From assembly GCA_040510375.1 (NCBI GenBank), contig JBEVJC010000034.1, positions 1 through 64,000 of the forward strand: a stretch of DNA of 64,000 nt, written 5' to 3'. The notes below the pieces were generated by a model. It ran no database searches, was not told the origin of the DNA, and saw only the letters and a program-made list of their open reading frames with translations. Below, in pieces: positions 53,519 to 62,289 of this stretch. The position numbers and the translations under genes were made by a program. Source of the DNA: JBEVJC01 sp040510375 (lineage in GTDB: Bacteria > Bacteroidota > Bacteroidia > Chitinophagales > Chitinophagaceae). Every line of letters starts with the position of its first letter. The first letter of the stretch is position 1.

Positions 53519-54555
53519 CGAAGATATTAGTAGCTGACGACGAGGTTGATCTGGAGATGCTGATCAAGCAAAAATTCCGTCAGAAGATCCGCGAGCAGAA
53601 ATATGAATTCGTGTTTGCAATCAACGGCAATGATGCACTGGACAAGATCCAGCAGCATCCGGATATCGATATAGTGTTGAGTGATATAAATATGCCGGAA
53701 ATGGATGGCCTGACCTTGCTCAGCCGGTTGGGTGAATCCAGTCCGCTTATAAAATCGGTCATCGTTTCAGCTTATGGGGACATGGAAAATATAAGAACGG
53801 CCATGAACCGTGGAGCGTTTGATTTTATTACCAAGCCGATCAATTTTGAGGACCTGTCGCTTACCATGGAAAAAACAATCAGTCATGTAGCGCAGATCCG
53901 TGAAACACTAAAGGCGATAAAGGAGAATAATATCCTGAAGATGTATGTGGACGAAACCGTATTGAATTTTATGGGAAGCCGCGAGTATGAGTCGTCGCTG
54001 ATGGAGAATGAAACGGTTGAAGCCACCGCGTTGTTTATAGATATCTGTGGTTTTACCACCATCAGTGAGAATGAAGCCCCTGATATGGTAGTGAAGTTAC
54101 TCAACAGTTATTTTGACGTAATGGTTAAAGAGATCATTGCACAGGGCGGGTATATCGATAAGTTTATTGGCGATGCGGTGATGGCGGTGTTCCGGGGCGA
54201 CTTCCACCTTGACAGGGCCATTGATGCAAGCCTGGCAGTTCGTACCCAGATCGAAAAGCTGCCCGCGAGTTCTGAAAATGTATCATTCAAACCGCATGTT
54301 TCTATTGGTATTAATCCGGGAGAAATGGTCTCGGGAAATATTGGTTCGGCCAATCTGCGCAGGTTGGATTACACAGTGATTGGTGATGCTGTAAATACTG
54401 CCCAGCGACTGCAGGCGGTGGCGGCCCCGGGTCAGATCCTGATCAATGAAAGCACTTATGAGAAAGTAAAGGAGTCATTTAACTGTAAACATATCGGGGA
54501 GGTGATGTTAAGAAATAAGGCAAATACAATGAATGTATATGAGGTACGTGACTGA
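53515..54555 (+). CDS. Receiver-linked class III adenylate cyclase
   Basis: A 346-residue protein. The receiver (1-120) has Asp57 in IVLSDINMPEMDG and Lys107 in FITKPINF. A helical linker leads into a class III nucleotide cyclase domain (about 165-346). Both metal aspartates are present, Asp176 in ALFIDICGFT and Asp220 in IDKFIGDAVMAVF; the base-recognition positions appear to be Lys216 and Thr287 (in LDYTVIGDAVN), the CyaC-like adenylate pattern; the transition-state residues Asn294 and Arg298 are also there. Thus cAMP is the expected product, made when the receiver is phosphorylated. Last gene of the operon, with a terminator hairpin 25 bases after it. Confidence 0.93.
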   Translation: MTKILVADDEVDLEMLIKQKFRQKIREQKYEFVFAINGNDALDKIQQHPDIDIVLSDINMPEMDGLTLLSRLGESSPLIKSVIVSAYGDMENIRTAMNRGAFDFITKPINFEDLSLTMEKTISHVAQIRETLKAIKENNILKMYVDETVLNFMGSREYESSLMENETVEATALFIDICGFTTISENEAPDMVVKLLNSYFDVMVKEIIAQGGYIDKFIGDAVMAVFRGDFHLDRAIDASLAVRTQIEKLPASSENVSFKPHVSIGINPGEMVSGNIGSANLRRLDYTVIGDAVNTAQRLQAVAAPGQILINESTYEKVKESFNCKHIGEVMLRNKANTMNVYEVRD

Positions 54556-54577
54556 TGAATGTATTTGAGTAATGAAA

Positions 54578-54603
54578 AGGCTGTATCAAAAGTGATACAG
54601 CCT
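54578..54603. terminator. Bidirectional hairpin terminator
   Basis: AGGCTGTATCA and TGATACAGCCT form an 11-bp perfect stem around AAAG. On the minus strand it is followed by TTTTC, fitting an intrinsic terminator for the alpha/beta hydrolase gene, which ends 45 bases away; it also closes the signalling operon on the plus strand. Confidence 0.8.
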
Positions 54604-54647
54604 GCCGGGTATTCAACTATGATCCCTCTGTTATTTATTCACCACCA

Positions 54648-55469
54648 TCAGGACTTTATAAATGCCAGGATATCGGCATTAATCTTTTCCGGATGTGTTG
54701 CCGGCATTCCATGGGGGTAGCCGGGATATGAAATGAATTTGCTGTTTTTCAAGAGCTTTGCCGTTTTTGGTCCTGCGTTGGCAAATGGAACAATCTGGTC
54801 ATCTTCGCCATGCAGTACCAATACCGGAATGTCTACATTTTTAAGATCCTCGTGGAAATCAGTTTCGGAAAATGCCTTGATACCTTCATAATGGGCTTTA
54901 ATGCCACCCATCATTCCCTGCCGCCACCAGTTGTCGCGGATCCCCTGTGAGATCTTTGCACCGGGCCGGTTGTAGCCATAAAAGGGCAGGGTTATATCTT
55001 CGTAGTATTGAGCGCGGCTAAAACCGGTTCCCTGGCGGATATCATCAAATACCGAAATCGGTACGCCATCAGGATTTTCCTTTGTTTTCAACATAAGGGG
55101 AGGAATTGCGCTTATAAGTACGGCTTTTACTGCACGTCCTTTTCCTTTTGTCGCAACATAACGAAGAGCTTCGCCACCACCTGTTGAGTGGCCGATATGG
55201 ATGGAGTCTTTCAGATCGAGTGCCTCGAAAACTGCTGCGGCATCTGCCACATAGGTATCCATGTCGTGACCATCTGATGTTTGGGTTGATCGGCCATGAC
55301 CGCGGCGGTCGTGAGCAACCACCCGGTATCCCTTGCTAAGGAAGAACATCATCTGGTTGTCCCAGTCGTCGGCAGAAAGTGGCCAGCCATGGTGAAATAC
55401 AATAGGCTGACCTGTTCCCCAATCTTTGTAAAAGATTTCAGTACCGTCTTTTAATTTAATCTTGCTCAT
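54648..55469 (-). CDS. Alpha/beta hydrolase (non-heme chloroperoxidase/esterase-like)
   Basis: A 273-residue soluble protein. The nucleophile is Ser95 in HIGHSTGGGEALRY, the oxyanion stretch is FHHGWPLSADDW, and the acid and base are in VLHGEDDQIVPF and YPGYPHGMPAT. Overall it matches the cofactor-free haloperoxidase/arylesterase branch, which can hydrolyse esters and make peracids. No signal peptide. It lies downstream of the bicupin and Dps genes, separated by 307 bases, in a group that looks like oxidative-stress defence; joint regulation is not shown. Confidence 0.92.
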   Translation of the reverse strand: MSKIKLKDGTEIFYKDWGTGQPIVFHHGWPLSADDWDNQMMFFLSKGYRVVAHDRRGHGRSTQTSDGHDMDTYVADAAAVFEALDLKDSIHIGHSTGGGEALRYVATKGKGRAVKAVLISAIPPLMLKTKENPDGVPISVFDDIRQGTGFSRAQYYEDITLPFYGYNRPGAKISQGIRDNWWRQGMMGGIKAHYEGIKAFSETDFHEDLKNVDIPVLVLHGEDDQIVPFANAGPKTAKLLKNSKFISYPGYPHGMPATHPEKINADILAFIKS

Positions 55470-55776
55470 TACTCTTGTTTTAAATGTTTATGGAATCTGA
55501 TTGTATAAAATGGTAAAATCTGTCCGCTTTCTTAAGGTAGGGAAATACTTTGCGCGTTCCGATTTTTTACTCATCCAGACCAGTCCTGTAAATCATTTAT
55601 ACAAGTAATAACCTGATATAGGAAACAACCATCAAGAAGGCCGTTGGTGGGGTATCAGGCAAGTGGCTTTGTGAATCGGCAAACGGCATTGGGGGAGTTG
55701 GCCATGGGCCGCCGCAGGGACGGAATGCTCATCCCTGCGGAGACCAAGGTGGCCTTTAAAATATTGATAACCGTAC
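55470..55776. other. 307-bp spacer with a strong GC-rich hairpin
   Basis: Gene-free between the hydrolase and the bicupin. Its main feature is CCGCAGGGA (55712-55720) with its exact complement TCCCTGCGG (55732-55740), an 11-base loop, flanked by outer GGCCA/TGGCC arms. The 55470-55600 part is AT-rich leader sequence with no clear promoter box. Confidence 0.55.
55712..55740. repeat. GC-rich inverted repeat, possible dispersed element
   Basis: 9-bp perfect arms plus outer complementary arms make a stable structure just after the bicupin stop. It lacks a T-tract. Its base composition differs from the AT-rich flanks, which suggests a mobile or repeated intergenic element; no second copy is in this window. 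Confidence 0.45.
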
Positions 55777-56808
55777 TTATGGAACAATGAACTTTTGCTT
55801 TTTTGGAAATTCGCTGATGATTTTTTCATCAACGCTGAAATTGCCCTGCAGCAGATCATCAGGATTTCCGGCGAGCCATGAGCTAAGGTCAATAGCTTCA
55901 TATAAACCGTTGTTGAATCCGATGAGGATGATCAGTTTTTCTGCACCCGTGTTTTTGATATAATGACCTGCGCCCATTGGAACGTATCCAACATCGCCGG
56001 CTTCCATTGTTTCTTTTACAAAAGTGCCTTCAGCAAGGAATACACCAAGCTCTGCATTTCCCTGGATCACGTATTGCCATTCATCTGCGTTGGGATGCCA
56101 GTGCAATTCCCTTAATCCCCCGGGTTCAATTTCGAACACGGTACCGGTAATTGTTTTAGCGATAGGGAATTCTTTGGATGTAACCACCCGTTGTATTCCA
56201 CCGCCGGGAACTGACTTGGGTTGCTGGGCACTCAGGGGATACCGGTGCGGTGAATTCAGGCTGACTTCTTTAACAGGCAGGCTGATTCCTGAATGAATAT
56301 CCGGATTCTTACTATTAGCGAAATAAGCTTCACCCTGATACAGTTTACCAACTTCTTCAACCGAAATACCCAGGTTCTGGGCGGCGACTTCCTTTGGAAC
56401 ATGTGAAACGAAATCGGTAATGCTGAACGTGTGGTCTTCCGAGAAATTCCCATTGTCAAAAATCAGTACGAAATGACATTGTTCCTCGCCCACATTTTGC
56501 AAAACGTGACCATAACCACGTGGGAAGTACCAGACATCACCAGGTGAAAACAAGTCAACATAAGTATTACCCTGCGGGTCGACAACAGTGGTCCGCATAT
56601 TTCCTTTGATCACATAAGCCCATTCAGCCGCGTTTGCATGCCAGTGTAGTTCGCGCATTGCTCCGGGATCGAGGCGCATGGATACGCCCGCTATTCCGAC
56701 AGATGCCGGAAAATCGGTAACGGATGCGCCTCTCGTGATACCACCCGGACCTAAACGCGGTTTTTTCTTTTCGAGTTCGTACTTGAATTTCAAATTTTTG
56801 GTGTCCAT
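55777..56808 (-). CDS. Bicupin, oxalate decarboxylase-like
   Basis: A 343-residue protein with two cupin domains. Each has the metal site of oxalate decarboxylases: ELHWHANAAEWAYVIKG (His55, His57, Glu62) and ELHWHPNADEWQYVIQG in the C-terminal half, plus a late His in each (GHVLQN and GHYIKN). OxdC splits oxalate to formate and CO2 with Mn. The absence of a signal peptide suggests a cytoplasmic enzyme. The lid-loop residues that separate decarboxylase from oxidase cannot be placed with confidence, so the reaction is given as likely. The Dps gene starts 41 bases upstream, same strand. Confidence 0.9.
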   Translation of the reverse strand: MDTKNLKFKYELEKKKPRLGPGGITRGASVTDFPASVGIAGVSMRLDPGAMRELHWHANAAEWAYVIKGNMRTTVVDPQGNTYVDLFSPGDVWYFPRGYGHVLQNVGEEQCHFVLIFDNGNFSEDHTFSITDFVSHVPKEVAAQNLGISVEEVGKLYQGEAYFANSKNPDIHSGISLPVKEVSLNSPHRYPLSAQQPKSVPGGGIQRVVTSKEFPIAKTITGTVFEIEPGGLRELHWHPNADEWQYVIQGNAELGVFLAEGTFVKETMEAGDVGYVPMGAGHYIKNTGAEKLIILIGFNNGLYEAIDLSSWLAGNPDDLLQGNFSVDEKIISEFPKKQKFIVP

Positions 56809-56849
56809 AATTAATGCTTTAAGAAATTAATGTCAATAGAAAAAAAGGG

Positions 56850-57323
56850 TTACCTAAAATATGACCTGAGCATCCAGGCCATTTCTTCATGCGTTTCCAT
56901 TACGTTGGTAATAAAGTCGCTTGATCCGAAATCTTTATTCTTGTCGGCAAATGGTGTGATATAACCGCGGAGAAAATCAATAATACTTTCGTGATCGCTC
57001 AGCAGGTCTTTCATGTAACCTGGTCCGTCGTTGGTGCGTTCACTATATTCCGTCAGGTGGGTCAGCTCCAGGTAGATTTTCATCGTAGCGGGTGCGAAGT
57101 GCCCTATTTTCCGGATACGTTCGGCAACACTATCCATCAGGTCGTCCAGCTGATTGTATTGCTTTTCAAAAAAGACGTGCATGGCGTGGAAATCTCCGCC
57201 TGTTACATTCCAGTGTGCATTCCTCGTTTTAACATACAGTACAACTTCATCGGCCAGTAGCTTGGCCAGTTGGATAGATACTGCGTCAGTGTCTTTGTCG
57301 GTAATACCAATGTGTGCTTTCAT
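56850..57323 (-). CDS. dps: Dps-family ferritin-like protein
   Basis: A 157-residue protein with the four-helix Dps core: EVVLYVKTRNAHWNVTGGDFHAMHVFFEKQYNQLDDLMDSVAERIRKIG. The inter-subunit ferroxidase residues His37, His49, Glu53, Asp64 and Glu68 keep the exact spacing of known Dps proteins (12, 4, 11 and 4), with Glu in place of the usual Asp at one position. It should form a 12-mer that oxidises and stores iron with peroxide and protects DNA in starvation or oxidative stress. The bicupin gene follows 41 bases downstream and may share its transcript. Confidence 0.96.
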   Translation of the reverse strand: MKAHIGITDKDTDAVSIQLAKLLADEVVLYVKTRNAHWNVTGGDFHAMHVFFEKQYNQLDDLMDSVAERIRKIGHFAPATMKIYLELTHLTEYSERTNDGPGYMKDLLSDHESIIDFLRGYITPFADKNKDFGSSDFITNVMETHEEMAWMLRSYFR

Positions 57324-57609
57324 AAAAATAATTAGGTAAATGGTTGGGAAGTTGATTGAGTTTTCGGCCCGGATCGTCTGTTAAAAGTAAACGAGGTCCC
57401 GAGGCTATAGGGTTTTCGTTCGGCGGGCGGGCAGAAAATGTCGATGAACGCGGAAATAAACTTTAAACGAATGATAATTTGTCCGACTGGCGATTGAATC
57501 AGCCTGTTCATCGATCAGTTTGCGAAATTGTTCCCTGGTTGGACTTGCTTTATGTATCAAACCCTTTTTCGGGCTGCGTCAATAACCGGATCAAATCAAC
57601 TTTTCACCA
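57324..57609. other. Divergent spacer between dps and the next gene
   Basis: 286 bases with no gene. On the minus strand TACTTTTA at about 57423-57416 is a one-mismatch -7 box for dps. Nothing else stands out. Confidence 0.35.
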
Positions 57610-58635
57610 ATGAAATTATGCCTGGCCGTAGTTATAAACGCTGCGCGTTATTTTTTGAACGGAGGTATTCCTGTTATACTGGCGATGTCGTTGATAGGAG
57701 CCACAGGAGCGGGTTGTAAGTCCACAAGGTTAGTCAATGGGCCAGGTATAAAACTTAATCAGGATTTTTGCCTGTCATCTTCCGCCAGTGAGTTTTGGGA
57801 ATTCACACCCATCCATGCAAATACGGATAGTTTGCTGGGAAGTCCGGGCGGATTAAATGTGTTTCTTACAAAACAGGATATCCTGGCCTCCAATGCAGCC
57901 GGCGTTTTGGACTATATCCAGGAAATCATCGGTTTGGGAAAGGATTCTTCCCGGTTCGCGCAGGCACTTTTTTTTGAGTATGTGATCGGAATCCAGAAGA
58001 ATCTCGACCTGGTCAAATCGCATATTGATGCGCTTTCTGCGGAATTGGAATGCGAATCTTTCAGGACGCGGCAGCTTTCTTCTTACCTGGGTAATAAAAA
58101 CTCCAAACGTACTTCAAAACTGACTGTCGGTGCTATAGCAGTGGGTTCGCTTACCACGGCCCTTCCGGCATTAGTTACGGCTACCACTCCAGCTGACATT
58201 ATTGCGATAGGCGGAGGTGCTGCAACATTGGGACTCGGGTTACTTACTTTGAATCCCGACTGGTACCAGTTGAAAATGTCGACCAGCAGGAATCTTCTTG
58301 GTAATATCTGGTTTGGAGATTCGGTCAAGGTCATCTATCCTCCTTCCGTCTGGTATTTTCTGAGTGAACCGGGATTTGGAGATCTGCAGGGCCTTTCAAA
58401 GGCACAGGTGTTGAAAATGCGTTGGCTGAAGTTTGAACTGAATAATTCGGCGGATAAAACAACAGAGACATTGTTGTTTGGAGATGGAGGTGTTTTTGGC
58501 CAGGGCGATCTTGACACCAAGGCAACCATGCTGTCTGAACTCTCAGTGGAGGTGAACTCTCTGAATCAGTACCTGGATATTCTAAGCTATAAAATAAATA
58601 CCATACAGTTAAGTGTGTTGAGGAATAAAAGATAA
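57610..58635 (+). CDS. Lipoprotein-like protein of unknown function
   Basis: A 341-residue protein. The N terminus has a hydrophobic stretch ending in TGAGC (Cys36), a weak lipobox, so it is probably exported and perhaps acylated. Residues about 172-216 are hydrophobic and Gly/Ala/Thr-rich (VGAIAVGSLTTALPALVTATTP; IIAIGGGAATLGLGLLTL), which may form a membrane hairpin. The rest is helical with heptad-like spacing (about 85-160), compatible with a coiled coil. I recognise no domain. It precedes the AraC-type regulator by 14 bases and so may be in one operon with it. Confidence 0.7.
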   Translation: MKLCLAVVINAARYFLNGGIPVILAMSLIGATGAGCKSTRLVNGPGIKLNQDFCLSSSASEFWEFTPIHANTDSLLGSPGGLNVFLTKQDILASNAAGVLDYIQEIIGLGKDSSRFAQALFFEYVIGIQKNLDLVKSHIDALSAELECESFRTRQLSSYLGNKNSKRTSKLTVGAIAVGSLTTALPALVTATTPADIIAIGGGAATLGLGLLTLNPDWYQLKMSTSRNLLGNIWFGDSVKVIYPPSVWYFLSEPGFGDLQGLSKAQVLKMRWLKFELNNSADKTTETLLFGDGGVFGQGDLDTKATMLSELSVEVNSLNQYLDILSYKINTIQLSVLRNKR

Positions 58636-58649
58636 ATTTATGTCTTACT

Positions 58650-59738
58650 ATGAATCCCGTAGATCAGATATTTATTTTTATCAGTGCAATTGGTGCTTTC
58701 AATGGAATTATCCTGAGCCTGTATTTTTTCTTACTGAAGAAACACAGATCAGTAGCATCGGTATTGCTGGGCGTCATGTTGCTGGCCATCAGCATGCGGG
58801 TTGCCGTATTGGTTTTACTTTATACCAAACCGGGCCAACCGGATTTATATTCCCAGATAGGGTTATCGGCAGGTTTTTTAATAGGACCCGCTGTTTATTA
58901 TTTCTTACGTTCTTCCATGCTAAAACCAGATAAAGGAATACCTGGTTCCTGGAAACTCGTCTGGGGTATATTGACAGGGATCGTCCTTATCGGGGGTTTG
59001 TTAGCACCCTACCAGGCCAACCCGGTTGCCTGGACTCATGCCGCGATGTACATTGTTTACCTGCAATGGTCGGCTTTTCTGATTGCGGGTGGGATTTTAC
59101 TGAAGCCGGTTATAATTAAGTTTTTTAAAAAAACGACACTGCTAAACCAGACAGAAAAATTCCGGCTCCTGATCCTTGCGGGCAATTGTATAATTTATCT
59201 GTTATACCTGATTCCGCTGTACCGCATTTTTCCCGGCCTTTGTTTCAGTGGAGCTGTTTCTTTTTCGTTCATTCTGTACCTCACTTCCTTCTTTTACCTG
59301 CACCGCGCAAAAATGGAAAATATCCTGCAGATAAATGAAGGTCCGGGGTCTGGTACAAAAACCGGAAAAAGGAAGATTGCTGACACCGATGTTTTGAACC
59401 TGACCGGGAAACTGGAGAAGGCGATCAGGGAAAAGGCGTTGTACAAGGATCCGAATCTCAAACTTAGTGACGTAGCACAGAAGATCAATATTCCTGGTCA
59501 CCAGCTTTCATTGTTGTTAAACGATAATCTTGGAAAAAGTTTTTCTACCTACATCAATGAGTTCAGGATCGACGAAGCATGTAAACTTATCAGCCTCGAC
59601 AGCCGGTTGAGCTTTGAAGCCATCGGTTATGAGGTAGGGTATAATTCAAAGTCTACATTTTATACTGCATTCAGGAAGATAAAAGAAACTACACCTGCCT
59701 TATACAAGGAAAGCCTGCCTAATACAACAGACAAATAG
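58650..59738 (+). CDS. Membrane-anchored AraC family regulator
   Basis: A 362-residue protein. Residues 1-220 hold about seven hydrophobic helices, a layout seen in Bacteroidota AraC proteins that sense a ligand in the membrane. The C-terminal AraC/XylS HTH (about 262-358) has LKLSDVAQKINIPGHQLSLLLNDNLGKSFSTYINEFRIDEACKLI and AIGYEVGYNSKSTFYTAFRKIKETTPALYK. It likely activates adjacent genes, chiefly the beta-barrel receptor 120 bases downstream, whose spacer contains a dyad. Confidence 0.93.
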   Translation: MNPVDQIFIFISAIGAFNGIILSLYFFLLKKHRSVASVLLGVMLLAISMRVAVLVLLYTKPGQPDLYSQIGLSAGFLIGPAVYYFLRSSMLKPDKGIPGSWKLVWGILTGIVLIGGLLAPYQANPVAWTHAAMYIVYLQWSAFLIAGGILLKPVIIKFFKKTTLLNQTEKFRLLILAGNCIIYLLYLIPLYRIFPGLCFSGAVSFSFILYLTSFFYLHRAKMENILQINEGPGSGTKTGKRKIADTDVLNLTGKLEKAIREKALYKDPNLKLSDVAQKINIPGHQLSLLLNDNLGKSFSTYINEFRIDEACKLISLDSRLSFEAIGYEVGYNSKSTFYTAFRKIKETTPALYKESLPNTTDK

Positions 59739-59783
59739 TTTATTGATAATCTGCAACTTACTTTTCTGAAACGGTTCGGATTT

Positions 59784-59806
59784 ATAAATCAGTACGACTG
59801 ATTTAT
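59784..59806. promoter_or_regulatory. 10-bp-arm dyad before the beta-barrel receptor
   Basis: ATAAATCAGT, ACG, ACTGATTTAT: perfect arms with a 3-base centre, ending 33 bases upstream of the TAGGTTTG box, in place of a missing -33 box. This position suits an activator site for the AraC-type protein encoded just upstream. Confidence 0.55.
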
Positions 59807-59838
59807 TACATCGGTACCCCCTCAATAACACGGCTTGA

Positions 59839-59846
59839 TAGGTTTG
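59839..59846 (+). promoter_or_regulatory. -7 promoter box of the beta-barrel receptor gene
   Basis: TAGGTTTG matches TAnnTTTG, 12 bases before the ATG, implying a very short or absent leader. No -33 TTTG is at the right distance. Confidence 0.4.
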
Positions 59847-59858
59847 TAAAAAAAACAA

Positions 59859-62258
59859 ATGATCAGGTTCCTGCTGGCCTTAACTGGCACCCTTTTAATT
59901 CATTCCTCCATTTATTCACAGACAAGTCTTAAAGGTACAATGGTGGATAATGGAACCCGACAGGGCATCCCATCCGTTACCATCAGTTTACTTTCCGGCA
60001 CCGATTCCACGATCGTTAAAAAACAGGTAACTGATACTACCGGTGTTTTTATGATGACTGGCATTAAGGAAGGGAAGTATATCCTCGGAGCTGCTGCTTC
60101 CGGCTACCTGGCCTGGTTTAAAACGATCAGTATCGAGGCTCTTCAGGAAGAATTGGTTGACCTGGGTCGTGTTATGCTGGAACCGGATGCCAGGTTGCTG
60201 GATGGAGTGACCGTAAGTAGTGATCGGTCGGTACCGGAGCGTCAGGGTGATAAACTGCTGATCCCTGTTTCCGGCAATCGTTTTTTCAGAACGGCTGCCA
60301 ATGGTTTTGATATTTTAAAAAAAATACCCGGGGTAACCGTTAACGGTGATGGCAGCCTGCTGGTAGGGGGAAGGGTTGCTCCTGTAATTTTCGTAGATGG
60401 CAAACCGGTTCCAATGAGTGCCGAAGAGGTACAGAACTATTTAAATACCATTACACCGGAGATGGTTTCTTCTGTGGAACTGATCAGCAATCCGTCGTCG
60501 CGTTATGATGGAGAGTATAAAGCTATAATTGATATCAGGCTAAAACGCGATATGACCCTGGGTTGGAAGGGAAGTTTAACCGGCATGATCCAGCGGAATG
60601 CCTATACGTATTCCGAGCAACAGCTGTTACTGGGTTATAAAACTATGAAGGTGGCATATAGTGCCAGGTTCGGAAATGCGGCAGGAACCAAACTCTACAG
60701 GTACCGGGCCTTGCAACATTTGTCAACCAACGATATCCTTTCCACACAGACCCTGGTTCCGACCCGCAATAATAATTTCAATATTCAATTAGGGGCAGAG
60801 TACTCAATCAATAAAAATCATCAGCTGGAACTGAAGTGGCGAAGCTACCTTGTGAACCGGGATGTCCGGTCCTTCAATACGCTGCGGGCTACTGATTCCA
60901 CCGGTACAAAACAGGTTCTCAGCAGCGATACCTATAATAATTCCTTACCCAATCAGGATAACTATGCGGCTAATCTCAACTACGATGGAAAATTCAACCA
61001 GTTGCAGCTGCAATTCCAGGGGACGCTGGTAAAAATAATCAACAGGCAGGATGAAGACATACAAACACGGGTTACTACGGGCAATGAGCTGACTGATTAT
61101 TGGAAAACGAGATTGAAGAATGATATACTGATCAGGGCTGTGCAGTTTGATCTCTCACGTGCGATAATGAAAGGCAGGATCAGTACGGGTGGGAAGTTTG
61201 CTTTTACCACAACAGAGAACGATCTGCAGTACGACACGTTAAACCGGCGAAATATTTTCGTTCAGGATAGCGGCAGAACCAATAGTTTCAGGTATGATGA
61301 ACGTATCAGTTCGGGTTATCTTTCTTTTGAAAAGCAGCGTAATAATCTGAGCTATTCGATCAGCCTCAGGGCAGAACATACTTTTAGTTTGGCGAACTCG
61401 GTTACCAGCAGGGAAATAACGCTGAAAAAATACTGGACCTTATTACCGGCGTTCAGTATAACGTATACCAGAAATGATCGTCGGTTCCATTTTTCTTATA
61501 CGCGGCGGATGACAAGGCCTAATTTCAGTCAGTTGAATCCTTTTCGTTTTTATACAAGTCCTTTGAATTTTATTGTTGGCAATCCGTTATTGCTGCCTGC
61601 CAAAACGGACGCGGTGAATATCTCTTACAATTATAAGGCATTGTCTGTTTTAATGTACGGCGGAAAAGAAACCGATGTGCTGGCACGTTACCCGGAATAT
61701 AATGATACCACCCATTTCCTTCAGTACCTTGGAAGGAACCTGCCCTATAACTATTTTGGGGGAACGGAAATCAGTTATACGTTTTCGCCTTTGAAGTGGT
61801 GGAAGCTGGGTCATACCCTGACTGTGAACTATAAAAAGGAATTGACTCCCTATCATGACAGTGAATTCTTTATCCCGATTGTTGACTTTACGGTTACGGG
61901 AAATCAGGTCTTCAGTTTGCCGAAAGGGATCAACATGGATATGTATTACCGGTTTCAATCTCGTGGCGGAAATGGATTGTATATCTGGAGGCCTTATTTT
62001 ACTATTGACCTCGGCTTGCAAAAAACATGGTTTGATGGTAAGTTGAACACAAGGCTGAATTATTATGATATTTTCAACGGTTTTGAAATAAGGTATGTTT
62101 TCAGGGAAAAGCAGATTATCAATAATGAACTGCGGCACTGGTTTGCAACGAACAGGGTGGCACTGACCATCAGCTACAGTTTTGGAAAGTCAACCCATAA
62201 GGAAAAGTCAAGGCAGGGTGATAAGAGTGAGGAAGCGGGCAGGGCGGGTTTGCAGTGA
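59859..62258 (+). CDS. Outer-membrane beta-barrel protein with CarboxypepD_reg and plug
   Basis: A 799-residue protein with a signal peptide (FLLALTGTLLIHSSIYSQ). The carboxypeptidase-regulatory-like domain (about 22-108) has LKGTMVDNGTRQGIPSVTISLL, then a plug (about 115-225) with NGFDILKKIPGVTVNGDGSLLVGGRVAPVIFVDGKPV, and a beta-barrel of the OMP_b-brl_3 type to the end. No TonB box is evident, and no SusD partner is adjacent, so uptake of a peptide or small molecule, rather than glycan, is possible. The C-terminal tail after the last strand (TISYSFGK) is charged. Probably under the upstream AraC protein. Confidence 0.9.
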   Translation: MIRFLLALTGTLLIHSSIYSQTSLKGTMVDNGTRQGIPSVTISLLSGTDSTIVKKQVTDTTGVFMMTGIKEGKYILGAAASGYLAWFKTISIEALQEELVDLGRVMLEPDARLLDGVTVSSDRSVPERQGDKLLIPVSGNRFFRTAANGFDILKKIPGVTVNGDGSLLVGGRVAPVIFVDGKPVPMSAEEVQNYLNTITPEMVSSVELISNPSSRYDGEYKAIIDIRLKRDMTLGWKGSLTGMIQRNAYTYSEQQLLLGYKTMKVAYSARFGNAAGTKLYRYRALQHLSTNDILSTQTLVPTRNNNFNIQLGAEYSINKNHQLELKWRSYLVNRDVRSFNTLRATDSTGTKQVLSSDTYNNSLPNQDNYAANLNYDGKFNQLQLQFQGTLVKIINRQDEDIQTRVTTGNELTDYWKTRLKNDILIRAVQFDLSRAIMKGRISTGGKFAFTTTENDLQYDTLNRRNIFVQDSGRTNSFRYDERISSGYLSFEKQRNNLSYSISLRAEHTFSLANSVTSREITLKKYWTLLPAFSITYTRNDRRFHFSYTRRMTRPNFSQLNPFRFYTSPLNFIVGNPLLLPAKTDAVNISYNYKALSVLMYGGKETDVLARYPEYNDTTHFLQYLGRNLPYNYFGGTEISYTFSPLKWWKLGHTLTVNYKKELTPYHDSEFFIPIVDFTVTGNQVFSLPKGINMDMYYRFQSRGGNGLYIWRPYFTIDLGLQKTWFDGKLNTRLNYYDIFNGFEIRYVFREKQIINNELRHWFATNRVALTISYSFGKSTHKEKSRQGDKSEEAGRAGLQ

Positions 62259-62289
62259 TTGGAATGGACAGGGTTGTGCAGCCGGAAAA

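Noticed and set aside
55632..55901. 89-codon frame over the bicupin end and GC-rich hairpin
   Set aside because: Overlaps the bicupin and reads Arg/His/Pro-rich pseudo-protein through a palindrome, as repeats often do.
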